Shown here: in pieces, positions 16,001 through 24,330 of the stretch | Position numbering within the stretch: position 1 is the stretch's first letter | How the letters are laid out: each line of letters opens with the position of its first letter | Translations under genes and position numbers: made by a program | NCBI GenBank assembly: GCA_964453855.1 | Contig: CAYVRN010000033.1 | Span: 1-31,896, forward strand | Length of the DNA stretch: 31,896 bases | Origin: JASMHC01 sp964453855 | GTDB taxonomy: Bacteria; Pseudomonadota; Alphaproteobacteria; Rhodobacterales; Rhodobacteraceae | Reading direction: 5' to 3' | Notes under the pieces: model-generated | The model's input: the letters and a program-made list of their open reading frames with translations, nothing else | Database searches by the model: none | What the model was told of the DNA's origin: nothing

Positions 16001-16033
16001 TGGCCCCTTAGCTTTTATATTGCTTGGGGGCCA
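16001..16033 (+). terminator. Possible terminator after hsp20
   Basis: TGGCCCC (16001-16007) pairs with GGGGCCA (16027-16033), with AGC/GCT continuing inside the loop. It is 18 bp after the hsp20 stop. There is no T-run after it, so it may be a transcript-end stabiliser rather than a classic intrinsic terminator. Confidence 0.5.
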
Positions 16034-16189
16034 TCTTCACTTGGCATCATAAATATAATTAAAAAGTATTTGTTTATATACTAATGATTATAATTGCATA
16101 CAAAAGTTTTGTTTAAATAGACAAAAGCTAAATTTTTATCAGAGTAAGAATGTTTGATCCATCCTCTTGTAAGAGGGGATAATTTTTAG
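16034..16189 (+). promoter_or_regulatory. AT-rich regulatory region upstream of the hybrid kinase
   Basis: About 110 bp of strongly AT-rich DNA (16045-16155), unlike its surroundings. It holds ACAAAA-g-TTTTGT (16100-16112), a perfect 13-bp palindrome, then a third half-site ACAAAA at 16121-16126. The direct repeat ACAAAAG is spaced 21 bp, two helix turns. Near the gene, CCTCT/AGAGG (16163-16167/16172-16176) can form a hairpin covering the AGAGGGG ribosome site of the kinase. No protein is known to bind here. Confidence 0.5.
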
Positions 16190-18001
16190 ATGGTGAATAC
16201 TTCGGTTAAACACCGTGGCAAGCTGCAAGCGCTTTCATCAGTTGATGGATCGATTTTTTTCGTGTCCAGGCTGGCGCTTGTGCTCTCTGCCGTCTGGGCA
16301 GTCATTTATCTTGGCGCTGGCAAGCACGCCATTTCTTTTATTGCCGCTGGGGTAGGCATCGGTTCGCTTATTTCAACGCTTTTGTCTGCCAACGAAAAAT
16401 ACGCGTCGGCAAAGCATGTGTTTTTCATCACCACATTTGTCGGAGTGCTGGCGTCAGCACTGGTTTTGCCGCCAGAGTCTCACATCAATTGGTTCCAGAT
16501 TTGCATTGCGTCTGGGGCCATTTTGACTTTTGGCGAACGTCGTGACCGTGGAAAAATGACGTTCTATGTAATGTTGGCGGGCATTGGGATGCTTTCCCCT
16601 TATGTTCTTCCGCGCATTGAGCTTTCATCCGATGTTGTATCTCCAGAGTTTGCCAAGGCGTATGTCGCCCCCTTTGTCGGAGCGACTTTGTTTTTCCTGA
16701 TGAGCTATCTGGCCTTCTGGTTCAACGCTGCGGTGCGCTCGCAAATTAAGAAACTGGATATCGCGCGCAAAAGCGCCCAAGAGCTTGCCGCGGCCAAGTC
16801 CGACTTTCTCGCCACCATGAGCCATGAGTTACGCACTCCTATGAACGGTGTCGTTGGAATGGTTGATCTGCTTCTTCAAGGCGAGATGCGCCCTGAACAG
16901 CGACGTATGATGGAAACTGTGCAAGAGTCATCGCGCGAGCTTCTATACGTTATAGACGATCTGGTGGACGCATCGGGCATGGAGGCCGGCCGACTGTCTC
17001 CGCGGTCCGAGCCGGTCAATATCCGCGAAGTTCTGTCTGACAGCGTAGAGGCAATGCGTCCCTTGGCCGAAACCAACGGCATTCCGCTTATGCTGAAAAT
17101 AGACGAGCAACTGCCAGCCTGCGTAATGGGGGATGCCAACCGTCTTCGGCAGGTTGTCATGAACCTGTTGCACAATGCTGTGAAGTTTTCGGATGGCATC
17201 GCCGCACATCGAAATAATGCCGTGACCCTTTCCGCTGAAAACAGCGATGACGAAATGCTGGTCCTATGCGTCGAGGATCATGGCATCGGTATGAGTGCGG
17301 ACATGATCCAGCGCTTGTTCCGCCCGTTTGTTCAGCGTGAAGGCGTGCAAAGTCGGCGTTTCGGAGGAATGGGGCTTGGACTGGCGATCAGTCACAGGCT
17401 TGTTCACTTGATGGGCGGAACGATTTTTGTCGAAAGCAAACTGGGCTACGGCTCTCGCTTTTACATCCAGCTCCCCTTGAAAGAAGTTAAGCGTGAAGGT
17501 GTATTGATTAAGCGCCAACCGGTATCACGACCGCAGTTGCCTTCGATATCTTTGGGTACATGCAAAATACTGGTTGTCGAAGACAACAAAATCAACCGTT
17601 TGGTTATTCAGCAACAGTTGGTCGCTTTGGGGTGCGAAGCGGATCTTGCGACCAACGGCTACGATGGTCTTCAGCGATGGCGCGCGGGTGACTACGATCT
17701 GGTCCTTTCCGATTGCCATATGCCCGAAATGAACGGCATGGAAATGTCGGCACATATCCGTGCCGAGGAGCATGAAAAAGGTCTGAAACGCATTCCGATT
17801 ATTGCGATCACGGCCAGCGCGCAGCCACAGCAAGAAGTCGATTGCCGCGCTGCCGGTATGGATGATTTCCTGACCAAGCCTGTGCGCCTTGAAGAACTTG
17901 CCGAGACGCTTGGAAATTGGGTCGGCATTGATCCGCTAAAACAGCCGGAAGCCGTAGAAGCTGCCTCCGATAACGTACTGGCGTTTTCCAAGCGTATTTA
18001 A
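16190..18001 (+). CDS. Membrane-bound hybrid sensor histidine kinase
   Basis: 603 residues. About six membrane segments fill residues 22-180, with very little extra-membrane sensor. A short coil leads to HisKA with the phospho-acceptor His212 in FLATMSHELRTPMNG. HATPase_c shows the N box (MNLLHNAVKFSD, about 324-335), GIGMS and GGMGLGLAISHRLV G boxes. A C-terminal receiver (about 458-575) has VVEDNKINR, phospho-acceptor Asp508 in LVLSDCHMPEMNG, a Thr in ITASA and Lys in FLTKPVR. There is no Hpt domain, so phosphate would pass to a separate Hpt protein or the receiver may tune the kinase. Signal and target are unknown; no partner regulator is adjacent. Confidence 0.94.
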   Translation: MVNTSVKHRGKLQALSSVDGSIFFVSRLALVLSAVWAVIYLGAGKHAISFIAAGVGIGSLISTLLSANEKYASAKHVFFITTFVGVLASALVLPPESHINWFQICIASGAILTFGERRDRGKMTFYVMLAGIGMLSPYVLPRIELSSDVVSPEFAKAYVAPFVGATLFFLMSYLAFWFNAAVRSQIKKLDIARKSAQELAAAKSDFLATMSHELRTPMNGVVGMVDLLLQGEMRPEQRRMMETVQESSRELLYVIDDLVDASGMEAGRLSPRSEPVNIREVLSDSVEAMRPLAETNGIPLMLKIDEQLPACVMGDANRLRQVVMNLLHNAVKFSDGIAAHRNNAVTLSAENSDDEMLVLCVEDHGIGMSADMIQRLFRPFVQREGVQSRRFGGMGLGLAISHRLVHLMGGTIFVESKLGYGSRFYIQLPLKEVKREGVLIKRQPVSRPQLPSISLGTCKILVVEDNKINRLVIQQQLVALGCEADLATNGYDGLQRWRAGDYDLVLSDCHMPEMNGMEMSAHIRAEEHEKGLKRIPIIAITASAQPQQEVDCRAAGMDDFLTKPVRLEELAETLGNWVGIDPLKQPEAVEAASDNVLAFSKRI

Positions 18002-18580
18002 TTAGCTGCAACGGTCCAATTGGCGGTCGTACATATTCGCCCTGTTTCCAACTTCACGGGCTACACGCATCAGCCATGACTTGGATTTATAGGACCCTCG
18101 CATATAGCCGCCTTGGCCTTCGTGATATGCCAGATACTGATGCTCGGCATTGCTTAGCGAAACCCCGGCGCGGCGCTTTGTTTCACTCATGTACCACCCC
18201 ATGAAGTCGGTTGCGTCATAAATGTTGTTACGACGTCCTGACCAGTTACCTGTCTTGTCCCGATATTCGTCCCAAGTGCCGTCTAGCGCCTGTGCATAGC
18301 CATAAGCCGAGCTTACTCGGCCCTTCGGAATGACCCCAAGGAAATACTCTTTTCGGGTTTTCGCATTCCCTATGAATTTGCTTTCTTGATAGATTGTCGC
18401 CATCTGAACAGCCACAGGCACACCCCAACGACGCTCGGCCATTTGCATGGCGCGCAGATACTGCGGACGTTGCTGGATAATGCTGCACGCATTGTCCAGA
18501 TTGCTGGGCGCCTCGTACCGTGCCGAGCTACAAGAACCCAGCAGGACAATCAGAATCACGGCGCGAAAGAAACTGCTCAT
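18002..18580 (-). CDS. Lytic transglycosylase-like lipoprotein (SLT fold)
   Basis: 192 residues with a lipoprotein signal: MSSFFRAVILIVLLGSC, lipobox L14-G-S-C17, so it is probably anchored by lipid, likely in the outer membrane. The soluble part resembles SLT-type muramidases: MATIYQESKF with the likely catalytic Glu66, the AYGYAQALDGTWDEY motif, and YLAYHEGQGGY near the C-terminus. Such enzymes cleave peptidoglycan glycan strands. The stop abuts the kinase stop (convergent). Substrate and process (division, secretion, recycling) cannot be told. Its closeness to an actual transglycosylase, rather than a related lysozyme-like fold, is inferred from motifs. Confidence 0.83.
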   Translation of the reverse strand: MSSFFRAVILIVLLGSCSSARYEAPSNLDNACSIIQQRPQYLRAMQMAERRWGVPVAVQMATIYQESKFIGNAKTRKEYFLGVIPKGRVSSAYGYAQALDGTWDEYRDKTGNWSGRRNNIYDATDFMGWYMSETKRRAGVSLSNAEHQYLAYHEGQGGYMRGSYKSKSWLMRVAREVGNRANMYDRQLDRCS

Positions 18581-18651
18581 CTGCCTCTCGCTTCTTTTAT
18601 ATTTTTTGTCACTTTAGCGAATTTCTTGGAAAAGGGAAATTCACAATTGGA

Positions 18652-19536
18652 TCAGGGCAAAAGAATGCCGAGCAGTATGGGCAGATATCCGACAGACAAA
18701 AGTGTCGAGGCTACAACCAAACCGGCCACTGACTCGGATTCTTCGCAGTATTTCTCAGCAAGCAGGTATGAAGTGACCGCAACGGGCGTTGCGACCTGAA
18801 CAACGAGAACCGCAAAAGCCGTCGGTTCAAGTGCGAAGTATCTGCCGACAGGCCAAGCCACACCTACGCAGACGATCAGTTTGATGGCGGAAATCACAAA
18901 CGCCTTTGTCAGATGGCTGGGTGACAAGCGTGCCACGGCAACGCCTAGGGTGATCAGCATCAATGGAATCGCCATTTGGCCGATCAATCGCAGAGCATTC
19001 GTCAGAAAAACGGGCGTTTCCCAACCTTGCCACAAGAATAATGCGCCAAGCAGTGTGCCTGCCACCATCGGTTCTTTAACAACCTTCAACAGGTTGCCGC
19101 CCCCCGAGATCAGCCATATGCCAAAGGTAAACGACCAAACCGCCATTATGGCGAACACCACAACGGCATAACCCAGTCCAACTTGTCCAAAAGCGAACAG
19201 GGCCAAGGGTAGCCCAAGGTTTCCGGTGTTTCCAAAGATCATCGGCGCAACGAAGATATTGGTCTTCAAGCCCGACATTTTAACGCCTGCCCATATGACG
19301 ATCGTCAATATTCCGTACGCAGCAATACTGGCCAATGCGAGCGTTGTTAAAGCCTTGGGATCGATCTTCGTTTCCATAAGCGAAACAAAGATCAGACAGG
19401 GGACGGATAAGGTCATGGCAAGCTTGGTGACAAACTCAACCCGATATTCCAGGCCCGACTTGACCCAAACAAAGCCAATCGCCCCTAAAATAAAGACCGG
19501 AGCGACGATTTCCAGAACTGTGGCGACGACGTTCAC
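18652..19536 (-). CDS. AEC-family transporter (auxin efflux carrier type)
   Basis: 294 residues, almost entirely hydrophobic with roughly ten membrane segments in two blocks, the arrangement of the AEC/bile-acid-like fold. Recognisable parts are APVFILGAIGFVW at the start, the MIFGNTGNLGLPLALFAFG segment, and the second-half AIPLMLITLGVAVARL. Bacterial AEC members export or take up small organic acids such as malate or malonate; the substrate here is unknown. The start is a GTG with AGGGAA upstream. It stands alone, divergent from hspQ. Confidence 0.9.
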   Translation of the reverse strand: MNVVATVLEIVAPVFILGAIGFVWVKSGLEYRVEFVTKLAMTLSVPCLIFVSLMETKIDPKALTTLALASIAAYGILTIVIWAGVKMSGLKTNIFVAPMIFGNTGNLGLPLALFAFGQVGLGYAVVVFAIMAVWSFTFGIWLISGGGNLLKVVKEPMVAGTLLGALFLWQGWETPVFLTNALRLIGQMAIPLMLITLGVAVARLSPSHLTKAFVISAIKLIVCVGVAWPVGRYFALEPTAFAVLVVQVATPVAVTSYLLAEKYCEESESVAGLVVASTLLSVGYLPILLGILLP

Positions 19537-19619
19537 AAACTGTTTCCCTGTTTTCTACGTGTGTTTATTGGACATTGTGGCGGAAAGATGGTTATTTTTA
19601 GGCACAGGGGGCTGTACCG

Positions 19620-19946
19620 ATGTTAAAGACAAGAGCTAAGTATCACTTAGGGCAAATCGTCCGCCACAAGAAACATCCTTTTCGCGGGGTTGTCTTTGAT
19701 GTGGATGCGGAATTTCGCAACACCGAGGAATGGTATGAAGCCATCCCCGAGGAAATGCGCCCGGTCAAAGATCAGCCGTTCTACCACCTTTTGGCCGAGA
19801 ACGAGCAAAGCTATTATGTGGCCTATGTGTCCGAGCAGAACCTGATTGCAGACTATTCCGGCGTGCCGGTCGAACATCCCGATATTTCGGATCTATTCGG
19901 CCCAATCGAAGACGGTGCCTATCCTCTGCATTTCCAGCTGAATTAA
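19620..19946 (+). CDS. hspQ: Heat shock protein HspQ
   Basis: 108 residues, the full length of HspQ (YccV family), a hemimethylated-DNA-binding-fold protein that in enterobacteria promotes degradation of DnaA variants and modulates Lon specificity. Family features are KYHLGQIVRHKKHPFRGVVF at the start, then NTEEWYEAIP, QPFYHLLAEN and YVAYVSEQNLI. AGGGGG lies 8 nt before the ATG. No sigma-32 promoter is evident upstream, in contrast to hsp20. The 3' end overlaps the convergent gamma-glutamyltransferase-like gene by 4 nt. Confidence 0.94.
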   Translation: MLKTRAKYHLGQIVRHKKHPFRGVVFDVDAEFRNTEEWYEAIPEEMRPVKDQPFYHLLAENEQSYYVAYVSEQNLIADYSGVPVEHPDISDLFGPIEDGAYPLHFQLN

Positions 19947-21517
19947 TAGCCCAAGGCAATGCCGTCTTTTCGGGGGTCAGAGGCCCCCTGAAAAACGCCG
20001 CTCTCATGCATGTATATCGCCTGTGCACCCCCCAGTGGCATCGGCACGCGGGTAACTTCGTGCCCGAGATCGGACAGGGATTGTGCGACAACCTCTGATA
20101 TTTCGGTCTCTAGCTTCAACTGGCCTTGGTCCGCAAAAGCCCGGGGGAAGTCGATTGCCGTTTGCAGCTCCATGCCATAGTCGAACAGATTGGTTAGCAG
20201 TCGAGCATGTCCCGTAGGCTGGAACTGCCCTCCCATGACGCCAAAGGGCATAGTCACGCGTCCGCCCTCGCGGATCATGCCGGGGATGATCGTATGCATC
20301 GGACGTTTCCCGCCGCCATATTCGTTCGGGTGGCCCGCAGTCAAATTGAACCCGCACCCCCGGTTTTGCAGTAGGATACCGAATTTTTCCGACGCAATGC
20401 CCGAGCCGAACCCGTGGAAAATCGAATAGATTAGAGAAACCGCCATGCCGTCGCGGTCTGTTACGGTAATGTAAATGGTGTCCTTATGCACCGCCTCTGT
20501 CAGTGCGGGAACATCTCGGATTACGCGGTCTTTGCGGATTAAGCTCGCCAGTTGGTTTGCCACCTCTTGTGACAGCATGCGCTCCTCAACCGAGACACGC
20601 GGATCGGCAATGAATCGGTTGCGCGCATCATAGGCCAGCTTGGCGGCTTCTGCTTCGATGTGGATACGTTCCACGCTATCAGCAGGCATCGATCCCAAAT
20701 CGAAGTTTTTCAGAATGTTCAAAATCAAAATCGCCGTAGCACCCTGCCCATTGGGCGGATGCTCGAATAGTTCGAACTCTTTGTATGTCCCTGAAACAGG
20801 CACGGTTTGTATTGACCTGAAACCGGCCATATCCTCTTCGGTGTGGCAGCCGCCCTGCGCTTTCAAGGACGAGATGATGTCCGCAGCCACCTCGCCCGAG
20901 TAGAATCCCTCTCGACCGTTTTTAGCAATTCGACGCAAAACCTCGGCTTGTCGGGGGGCAGCAAAAACTTCGCCCAGTTTGTAGGCATCGCCGCTTTTTG
21001 AATAGAACTGCTTTCCAGCTTTGTTCAGGACATGTACCTGATTTGCCCAATCGGCGGCCACACGCGGTGCAACGGGAATTCCCGCCTCGGCATAGTGGAT
21101 GGCCGGTCGAAGAATCGCGTCGATTCCGATGCGCCCCCACGTGTCCGACATCTGACAGAATGCATCAATCGCCCCCGGAAGCGTTACTGATTCCACCGCT
21201 GTCTCGCCGATCCGAACCTGACCCTGTGCACGCAACGCCTCAGCGCTGGCCGCTGCCGGAGCGGTTCCGGATCCGTTCCACGCGTAAACCTCGTCTGATC
21301 CGGCCGGTTTGATCAAAGCAAAGCAGTCTCCGCCTATGCCTGTCATTTGTGGTTCGCAAATCCCCAGCAAAACTGCACCGGCAATTGCCGCATCCAAAGC
21401 GTTGCCGCCTTGTTTTAATATGCCAAGTGCTTCCTGCGCCGCCAGAGGATGTGATGTGGCGCACATCCCGTTGGTCGCAAAAACCGATGATCTGCCAGGC
21501 GTTTGAAAATCGCGCAA
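19943..21517 (-). CDS. ggt: Gamma-glutamyltransferase-like Ntn hydrolase
   Basis: About 525 residues, made as a proenzyme that should cut itself into two chains. The likely catalytic threonine is in HKDTIYITVTDRDG (residue about 347), which becomes the N-terminus of the small chain. Other landmarks are GGNALDAAIAGAV, EPQMTGIGGDCFAL, NGQGATAILIL and PFGVMGGQFQPTGHA. The DTIY form, rather than the TTHF of classic enzymes, places it with the broader GGT/acylase-like group, so gamma-glutamyl specificity is not assured. I prefer the TTG at 21517 (MRDFQTPGRSS), which has AAGGGG seven bases upstream; an ATG at 21547 is in frame without a ribosome site. No signal peptide is visible. Confidence 0.85.
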   Translation of the reverse strand: MRDFQTPGRSSVFATNGMCATSHPLAAQEALGILKQGGNALDAAIAGAVLLGICEPQMTGIGGDCFALIKPAGSDEVYAWNGSGTAPAAASAEALRAQGQVRIGETAVESVTLPGAIDAFCQMSDTWGRIGIDAILRPAIHYAEAGIPVAPRVAADWANQVHVLNKAGKQFYSKSGDAYKLGEVFAAPRQAEVLRRIAKNGREGFYSGEVAADIISSLKAQGGCHTEEDMAGFRSIQTVPVSGTYKEFELFEHPPNGQGATAILILNILKNFDLGSMPADSVERIHIEAEAAKLAYDARNRFIADPRVSVEERMLSQEVANQLASLIRKDRVIRDVPALTEAVHKDTIYITVTDRDGMAVSLIYSIFHGFGSGIASEKFGILLQNRGCGFNLTAGHPNEYGGGKRPMHTIIPGMIREGGRVTMPFGVMGGQFQPTGHARLLTNLFDYGMELQTAIDFPRAFADQGQLKLETEISEVVAQSLSDLGHEVTRVPMPLGGAQAIYMHESGVFQGASDPRKDGIALGY

Positions 21518-21594
21518 GGTCCTGCCCCTTCTGTTTTCAGGGTACATTACGGCGCGAATTGCCAAGATCAATCTGAATTTTTTGGAGATTGGTT

Positions 21595-21642
21595 CCTCGG
21601 CGCCGCGCTCTGGGTGGGGGCTGATGAAACACGGCGCCGAGG
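21595..21642. repeat. Long perfect inverted repeat between ggt and anti-sigma gene
   Basis: CCTCGGCGCCG (21595-21605) and CGGCGCCGAGG (21632-21642) are perfect 11-bp arms around a 26-bp loop, extendable by TT/AA with a bulge. No T-run follows in either direction. It sits upstream of the ggt-like gene and downstream of the anti-sigma gene, both on the minus strand. Confidence 0.75.
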
Positions 21643-21689
21643 GAAGCTATTTGCAGCTACAAAATCAGTTTTGCCCGGTGATGGCGGCG

Positions 21690-22214
21690 CTAGTGAGGAC
21701 GATTCAAGGAAAAATTGGGGCACTGTTTGTTTATCGTAGGATAAGCGCCTCCGGCCACTTCGGTTTCGAAGAAAAGCGTTAAAGAATTCCCGAACTCGGT
21801 TCGGTGATAGGTAAGCCGATCACTGAGTTCGTGTATCAGCAGCCACCCATATCCCCCTTCGGGAAAGTCAGCGCACTCAGGTTTCGTTCCTGCAGGCACT
21901 TGATTGTCCGGAAAGGGTTTCCCCTGATCGCGCATCATAACTGTCAAGCCCCCTAGGGCATATCGGGCATAAACCGTGATGAACTGACCTTGGGTAAGCC
22001 CGGCATGTTCGACAATATTATACATGGCTTCTGCCAGCACCAAACTGACGCGATCCAAGTCGTCTTTCGACAACATGTCTTCCGCCCATGTTCGGATGCT
22101 CTGCAATTCGTGCCGTACAGCGATGAATTCCGGCGAGAACCGCGCTGCAAAAATCCGACCATCTTGCCCATAGTCAGCAGGCGCGGTTTTATCCTTTGGC
22201 CACAGAACATCCAT
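21690..22214 (-). CDS. RsbW-type anti-sigma factor / serine kinase
   Basis: 174 residues of the HATPase_c_2 class, the GHKL kinases that bind a sigma factor and phosphorylate a STAS antagonist. The N box is LVLAEAMYNIVEHAGL, with Glu and Asn in the right places, followed by VMMRDQGKPF and the glycine-rich FPEGGYGWLLIHELSD. It overlaps the 3' end of the upstream STAS gene by 26 nt from the ATG chosen (22214), or by 50 nt if the TTG at 22238 is used; coupling is strongly implied. No sigma factor or PP2C phosphatase is adjacent, so its target is not known. Confidence 0.86.
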   Translation of the reverse strand: MDVLWPKDKTAPADYGQDGRIFAARFSPEFIAVRHELQSIRTWAEDMLSKDDLDRVSLVLAEAMYNIVEHAGLTQGQFITVYARYALGGLTVMMRDQGKPFPDNQVPAGTKPECADFPEGGYGWLLIHELSDRLTYHRTEFGNSLTLFFETEVAGGAYPTINKQCPNFSLNRPH

Positions 22215-22527
22215 CTTCGACGCTTTCGTGTATGACAAACACCTGATCCATTCGTGTCAGGCTGAAAACTTTGCTGACCATCGGGGCCAAGCTGCACAGC
22301 TCAAGCCGCTTGGACGGCGCAAGCAGTTTCATAACCGCCACAATCGCGCCCAGTCCTGACGAGTCTATAAAATCGACCTCTTGCAGATCCAAAAGCACGC
22401 GCGCGCCGGACCGCGTTGTATTTTCCCGCACCAGATCTTTGAATCGTATTGCCGATGCCGCATCAATCCGCGGGGATCGCACGGATAGCACCGAAACATC
22501 CCCCGTTTGCCTTGCGTCAAGTTTCAT
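22189..22527 (-). CDS. STAS-domain anti-sigma factor antagonist (RsbV type)
   Basis: 112 residues, a single STAS domain. The phosphorylation site is in VDFIDSSGLGAIVAV, where one of the adjacent serines would be modified by the partner kinase. Other family pieces are VLSVRSPRIDAASAIRFKDL and RLELCSLAPMVSKVFSLTRM. The start ATG at 22527 (MKLDARQTGD) has AAAGGA upstream; the frame continues to 22674 but that extension is not STAS-like. It is first in an operon with the RsbW-type gene and diverges from the thiolase. Confidence 0.9.
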   Translation of the reverse strand: MKLDARQTGDVSVLSVRSPRIDAASAIRFKDLVRENTTRSGARVLLDLQEVDFIDSSGLGAIVAVMKLLAPSKRLELCSLAPMVSKVFSLTRMDQVFVIHESVEDGCSVAKG

Positions 22528-22620
22528 GTCGCAACGTCCTTTCCGATTTCCGTGCGGCAACGCTAGACGGCAATCGTTACCATTCGGTATGCATATGCCA
22601 CACCACATAAGGAGAAGATC

Positions 22621-23793
22621 ATGCGAAATGTCGTAATTGCAGGGGCGGCCCGTACCCCGATGGGCGGTTTTCAAGGGGTCTTCGAAAATGTGTCCGCTGC
22701 TGACCTTGGCGGGGCTGCGATTAAATCGGCCTTGGCGAATTCAGGCGCGGCCACCGTTGACGAGGTTCTAATGGGCTGCGTTCTTCCGGCCGGGCAGGGG
22801 CAAGCCCCCGCGCGCCAGGCAGGCTTTGCCGGAGGTCTTGGCGAAAACGTGCCTGCCACGACGCTGAACAAGATGTGCGGCTCGGGCATGAAAACAGCAA
22901 TGATGGCCTTCGACCAGATTGCGCTGGGTCACGCAGACACCATGATCGCTGGCGGCATGGAAAGCATGTCCAACGCCCCCTATATGTTACCGAAAATGCG
23001 CGGCGGCGCGCGGATCGGCCACCAGCAGGTCCAAGACCATATGTTCCTCGACGGCCTTGAGGACGCCTACGACAAAGGCCGTCTGATGGGCACTTTTGCC
23101 GAAGACTGCGCCGAGGCCTTTCAATTCACCCGCGAGGCTCAGGATCAATATGCCATCGGATCACTGGACAATGCGCTCGAAGCCGAACGCAACGGTGCTT
23201 TCGACGGGGAAATCTTTCCCGTCACCGTTCACGCCCGCACTGGCGAGGAAATCATCACCCGCGATGAACAACCCGCTAAAGCCCGCCCCGAGAAAATCCC
23301 GATGCTGAAACCGGCCTTCCGCAAAGACGGCACCGTGACGGCCGCCAACTCCTCGTCCATTTCCGATGGTGCGGCTGCTTTGGTGCTTGCGGCCGAAGAT
23401 GTCGCTGAAGCACAGGGCCTAAATATCCGCGCCCGCATTCTGGGTCACGCCAGCCACGCCCACGCGCCATCCCAGTTCCCGACAGCGCCGGTTCCCGCGA
23501 CACGCAAACTGTTGGAACGTCTTGGTTGGAGCGTTAGCGACGTAGACCTCTGGGAAGTCAACGAAGCCTTCGCCGTCGTCCCAATGGCCTTTATGAAAGA
23601 AATGGGCATCCCCCGCGATATCATGAACGTCAACGGCGGCGCCTGTGCGCTGGGCCACCCGATCGGCGCATCGGGCACCCGTATCATGGTCACGCTTCTC
23701 AACGCTCTGGAAAAGCGCGACCTCAAACGGGGCATTGCCGCAATTTGCATCGGCGGCGGCGAAGGCACTGCCATCGCCATCGAACGGGTTTAA
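22621..23793 (+). CDS. Acetyl-CoA acetyltransferase (thiolase)
   Basis: 390 residues, a full thiolase II-like enzyme. The nucleophile Cys86 is in LNKMCGSGMKTAMMAF. The VNEAFAVVPMAF, GGACALGHPIGASG (catalytic His) and CIGGGEGTAIA (second Cys) motifs are all intact. It condenses two acetyl-CoA to acetoacetyl-CoA or cleaves 3-ketoacyl-CoA; polyhydroxybutyrate synthesis and acetoacetate use are both possible. AAGGAG precedes the ATG. It stands alone, followed by a strong hairpin. Confidence 0.94.
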   Translation: MRNVVIAGAARTPMGGFQGVFENVSAADLGGAAIKSALANSGAATVDEVLMGCVLPAGQGQAPARQAGFAGGLGENVPATTLNKMCGSGMKTAMMAFDQIALGHADTMIAGGMESMSNAPYMLPKMRGGARIGHQQVQDHMFLDGLEDAYDKGRLMGTFAEDCAEAFQFTREAQDQYAIGSLDNALEAERNGAFDGEIFPVTVHARTGEEIITRDEQPAKARPEKIPMLKPAFRKDGTVTAANSSSISDGAAALVLAAEDVAEAQGLNIRARILGHASHAHAPSQFPTAPVPATRKLLERLGWSVSDVDLWEVNEAFAVVPMAFMKEMGIPRDIMNVNGGACALGHPIGASGTRIMVTLLNALEKRDLKRGIAAICIGGGEGTAIAIERV

Positions 23794-23799
23794 ACTTCT

Positions 23800-23849
23800 T
23801 CTTGGCTGAAATACTCTCAAGGGGGTCCGGGGGACAGAATGTCCCCCGG
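23800..23849 (+). repeat. Intergenic repeat copy B / hairpin after thiolase
   Basis: A stretch around 23800-23826 with CTTGGCTGAAATACTCTC is followed by a perfect 9-bp hairpin, CCGGGGGAC (23827-23835), AGAAT, GTCCCCCGG (23841-23849). The layout, an AAATACTC element followed by a GC hairpin, matches that at 30242-30292, though the bases differ. No T-run follows, so termination is possible but not typical. Confidence 0.6.
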
Positions 23850-23869
23850 CCTTACCCTGAAGGACTGCC

Positions 23870-24325
23870 ATGGCCGACTATCCCTACCTGACCAAAGTCA
23901 TCTCGAACCTGACCCAAGGCGAAACCGATCCCGTCGCCCTGATGGCCACACTCGCTTGCGAAATCCACCACGCGGATGATCGTTTCCACTGGACAGGGTT
24001 TTACCGTGTTGTCGCGCCGCAACTGATGAAAATCGGTCCCTACCAAGGCGGCCACGGGTGTCTTGTCATCCCTTTCAGCCGCGGTGTTTGCGGGGCGGCC
24101 GCCCGAAGCGGGCAAGCCTTGATTGTGCCGGATGTGAACGCCTTTGCCGATCACATCGCCTGTTCTTCCTCGACGCAGTCGGAACTGGTGATCCCATTCT
24201 ACAACAAGAACGAAGAGTTGCTGGGCGTACTCGATATCGACAGCGATTTTAAGGATGCCTTTACCGAAGAAGATGCCGAAGCGCTCGATGCGATCTTGAT
24301 CTCGGTCTTTGGCAGGCTTTCCTGA
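23870..24325 (+). CDS. msrC: Free methionine-(R)-sulfoxide reductase (GAF fold)
   Basis: 151 residues. fRMsr enzymes reduce free methionine-R-sulfoxide in the cytosol. The family landmarks are WTGFYRV, GPYQGGHGC and VCGAAARSG, then VPDVNAFADHIAC and SELVIPFY. Three cysteines, Cys64, Cys74 and Cys98, keep the +10/+24 spacing of the yeast enzyme's Cys91, 101 and 125, the last being catalytic, so activity is likely. The gene lies between a thiolase and the XRE-cupin operon; a palindrome-rich spacer of 84 bp separates it from the latter. Confidence 0.93.
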   Translation: MADYPYLTKVISNLTQGETDPVALMATLACEIHHADDRFHWTGFYRVVAPQLMKIGPYQGGHGCLVIPFSRGVCGAAARSGQALIVPDVNAFADHIACSSSTQSELVIPFYNKNEELLGVLDIDSDFKDAFTEEDAEALDAILISVFGRLS

Positions 24326-24330
24326 CATTT

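Noticed and set aside
16034..16160. CtrA-binding site (TTAA-N7-TTAA) in the AT-rich region
   Set aside because: TTAA tetramers occur but not at the required spacing.
23419..23871. Minus-strand open frames opposite the thiolase
   Set aside because: They are shadows of a high-GC coding sequence with no ribosome sites or family resemblance.
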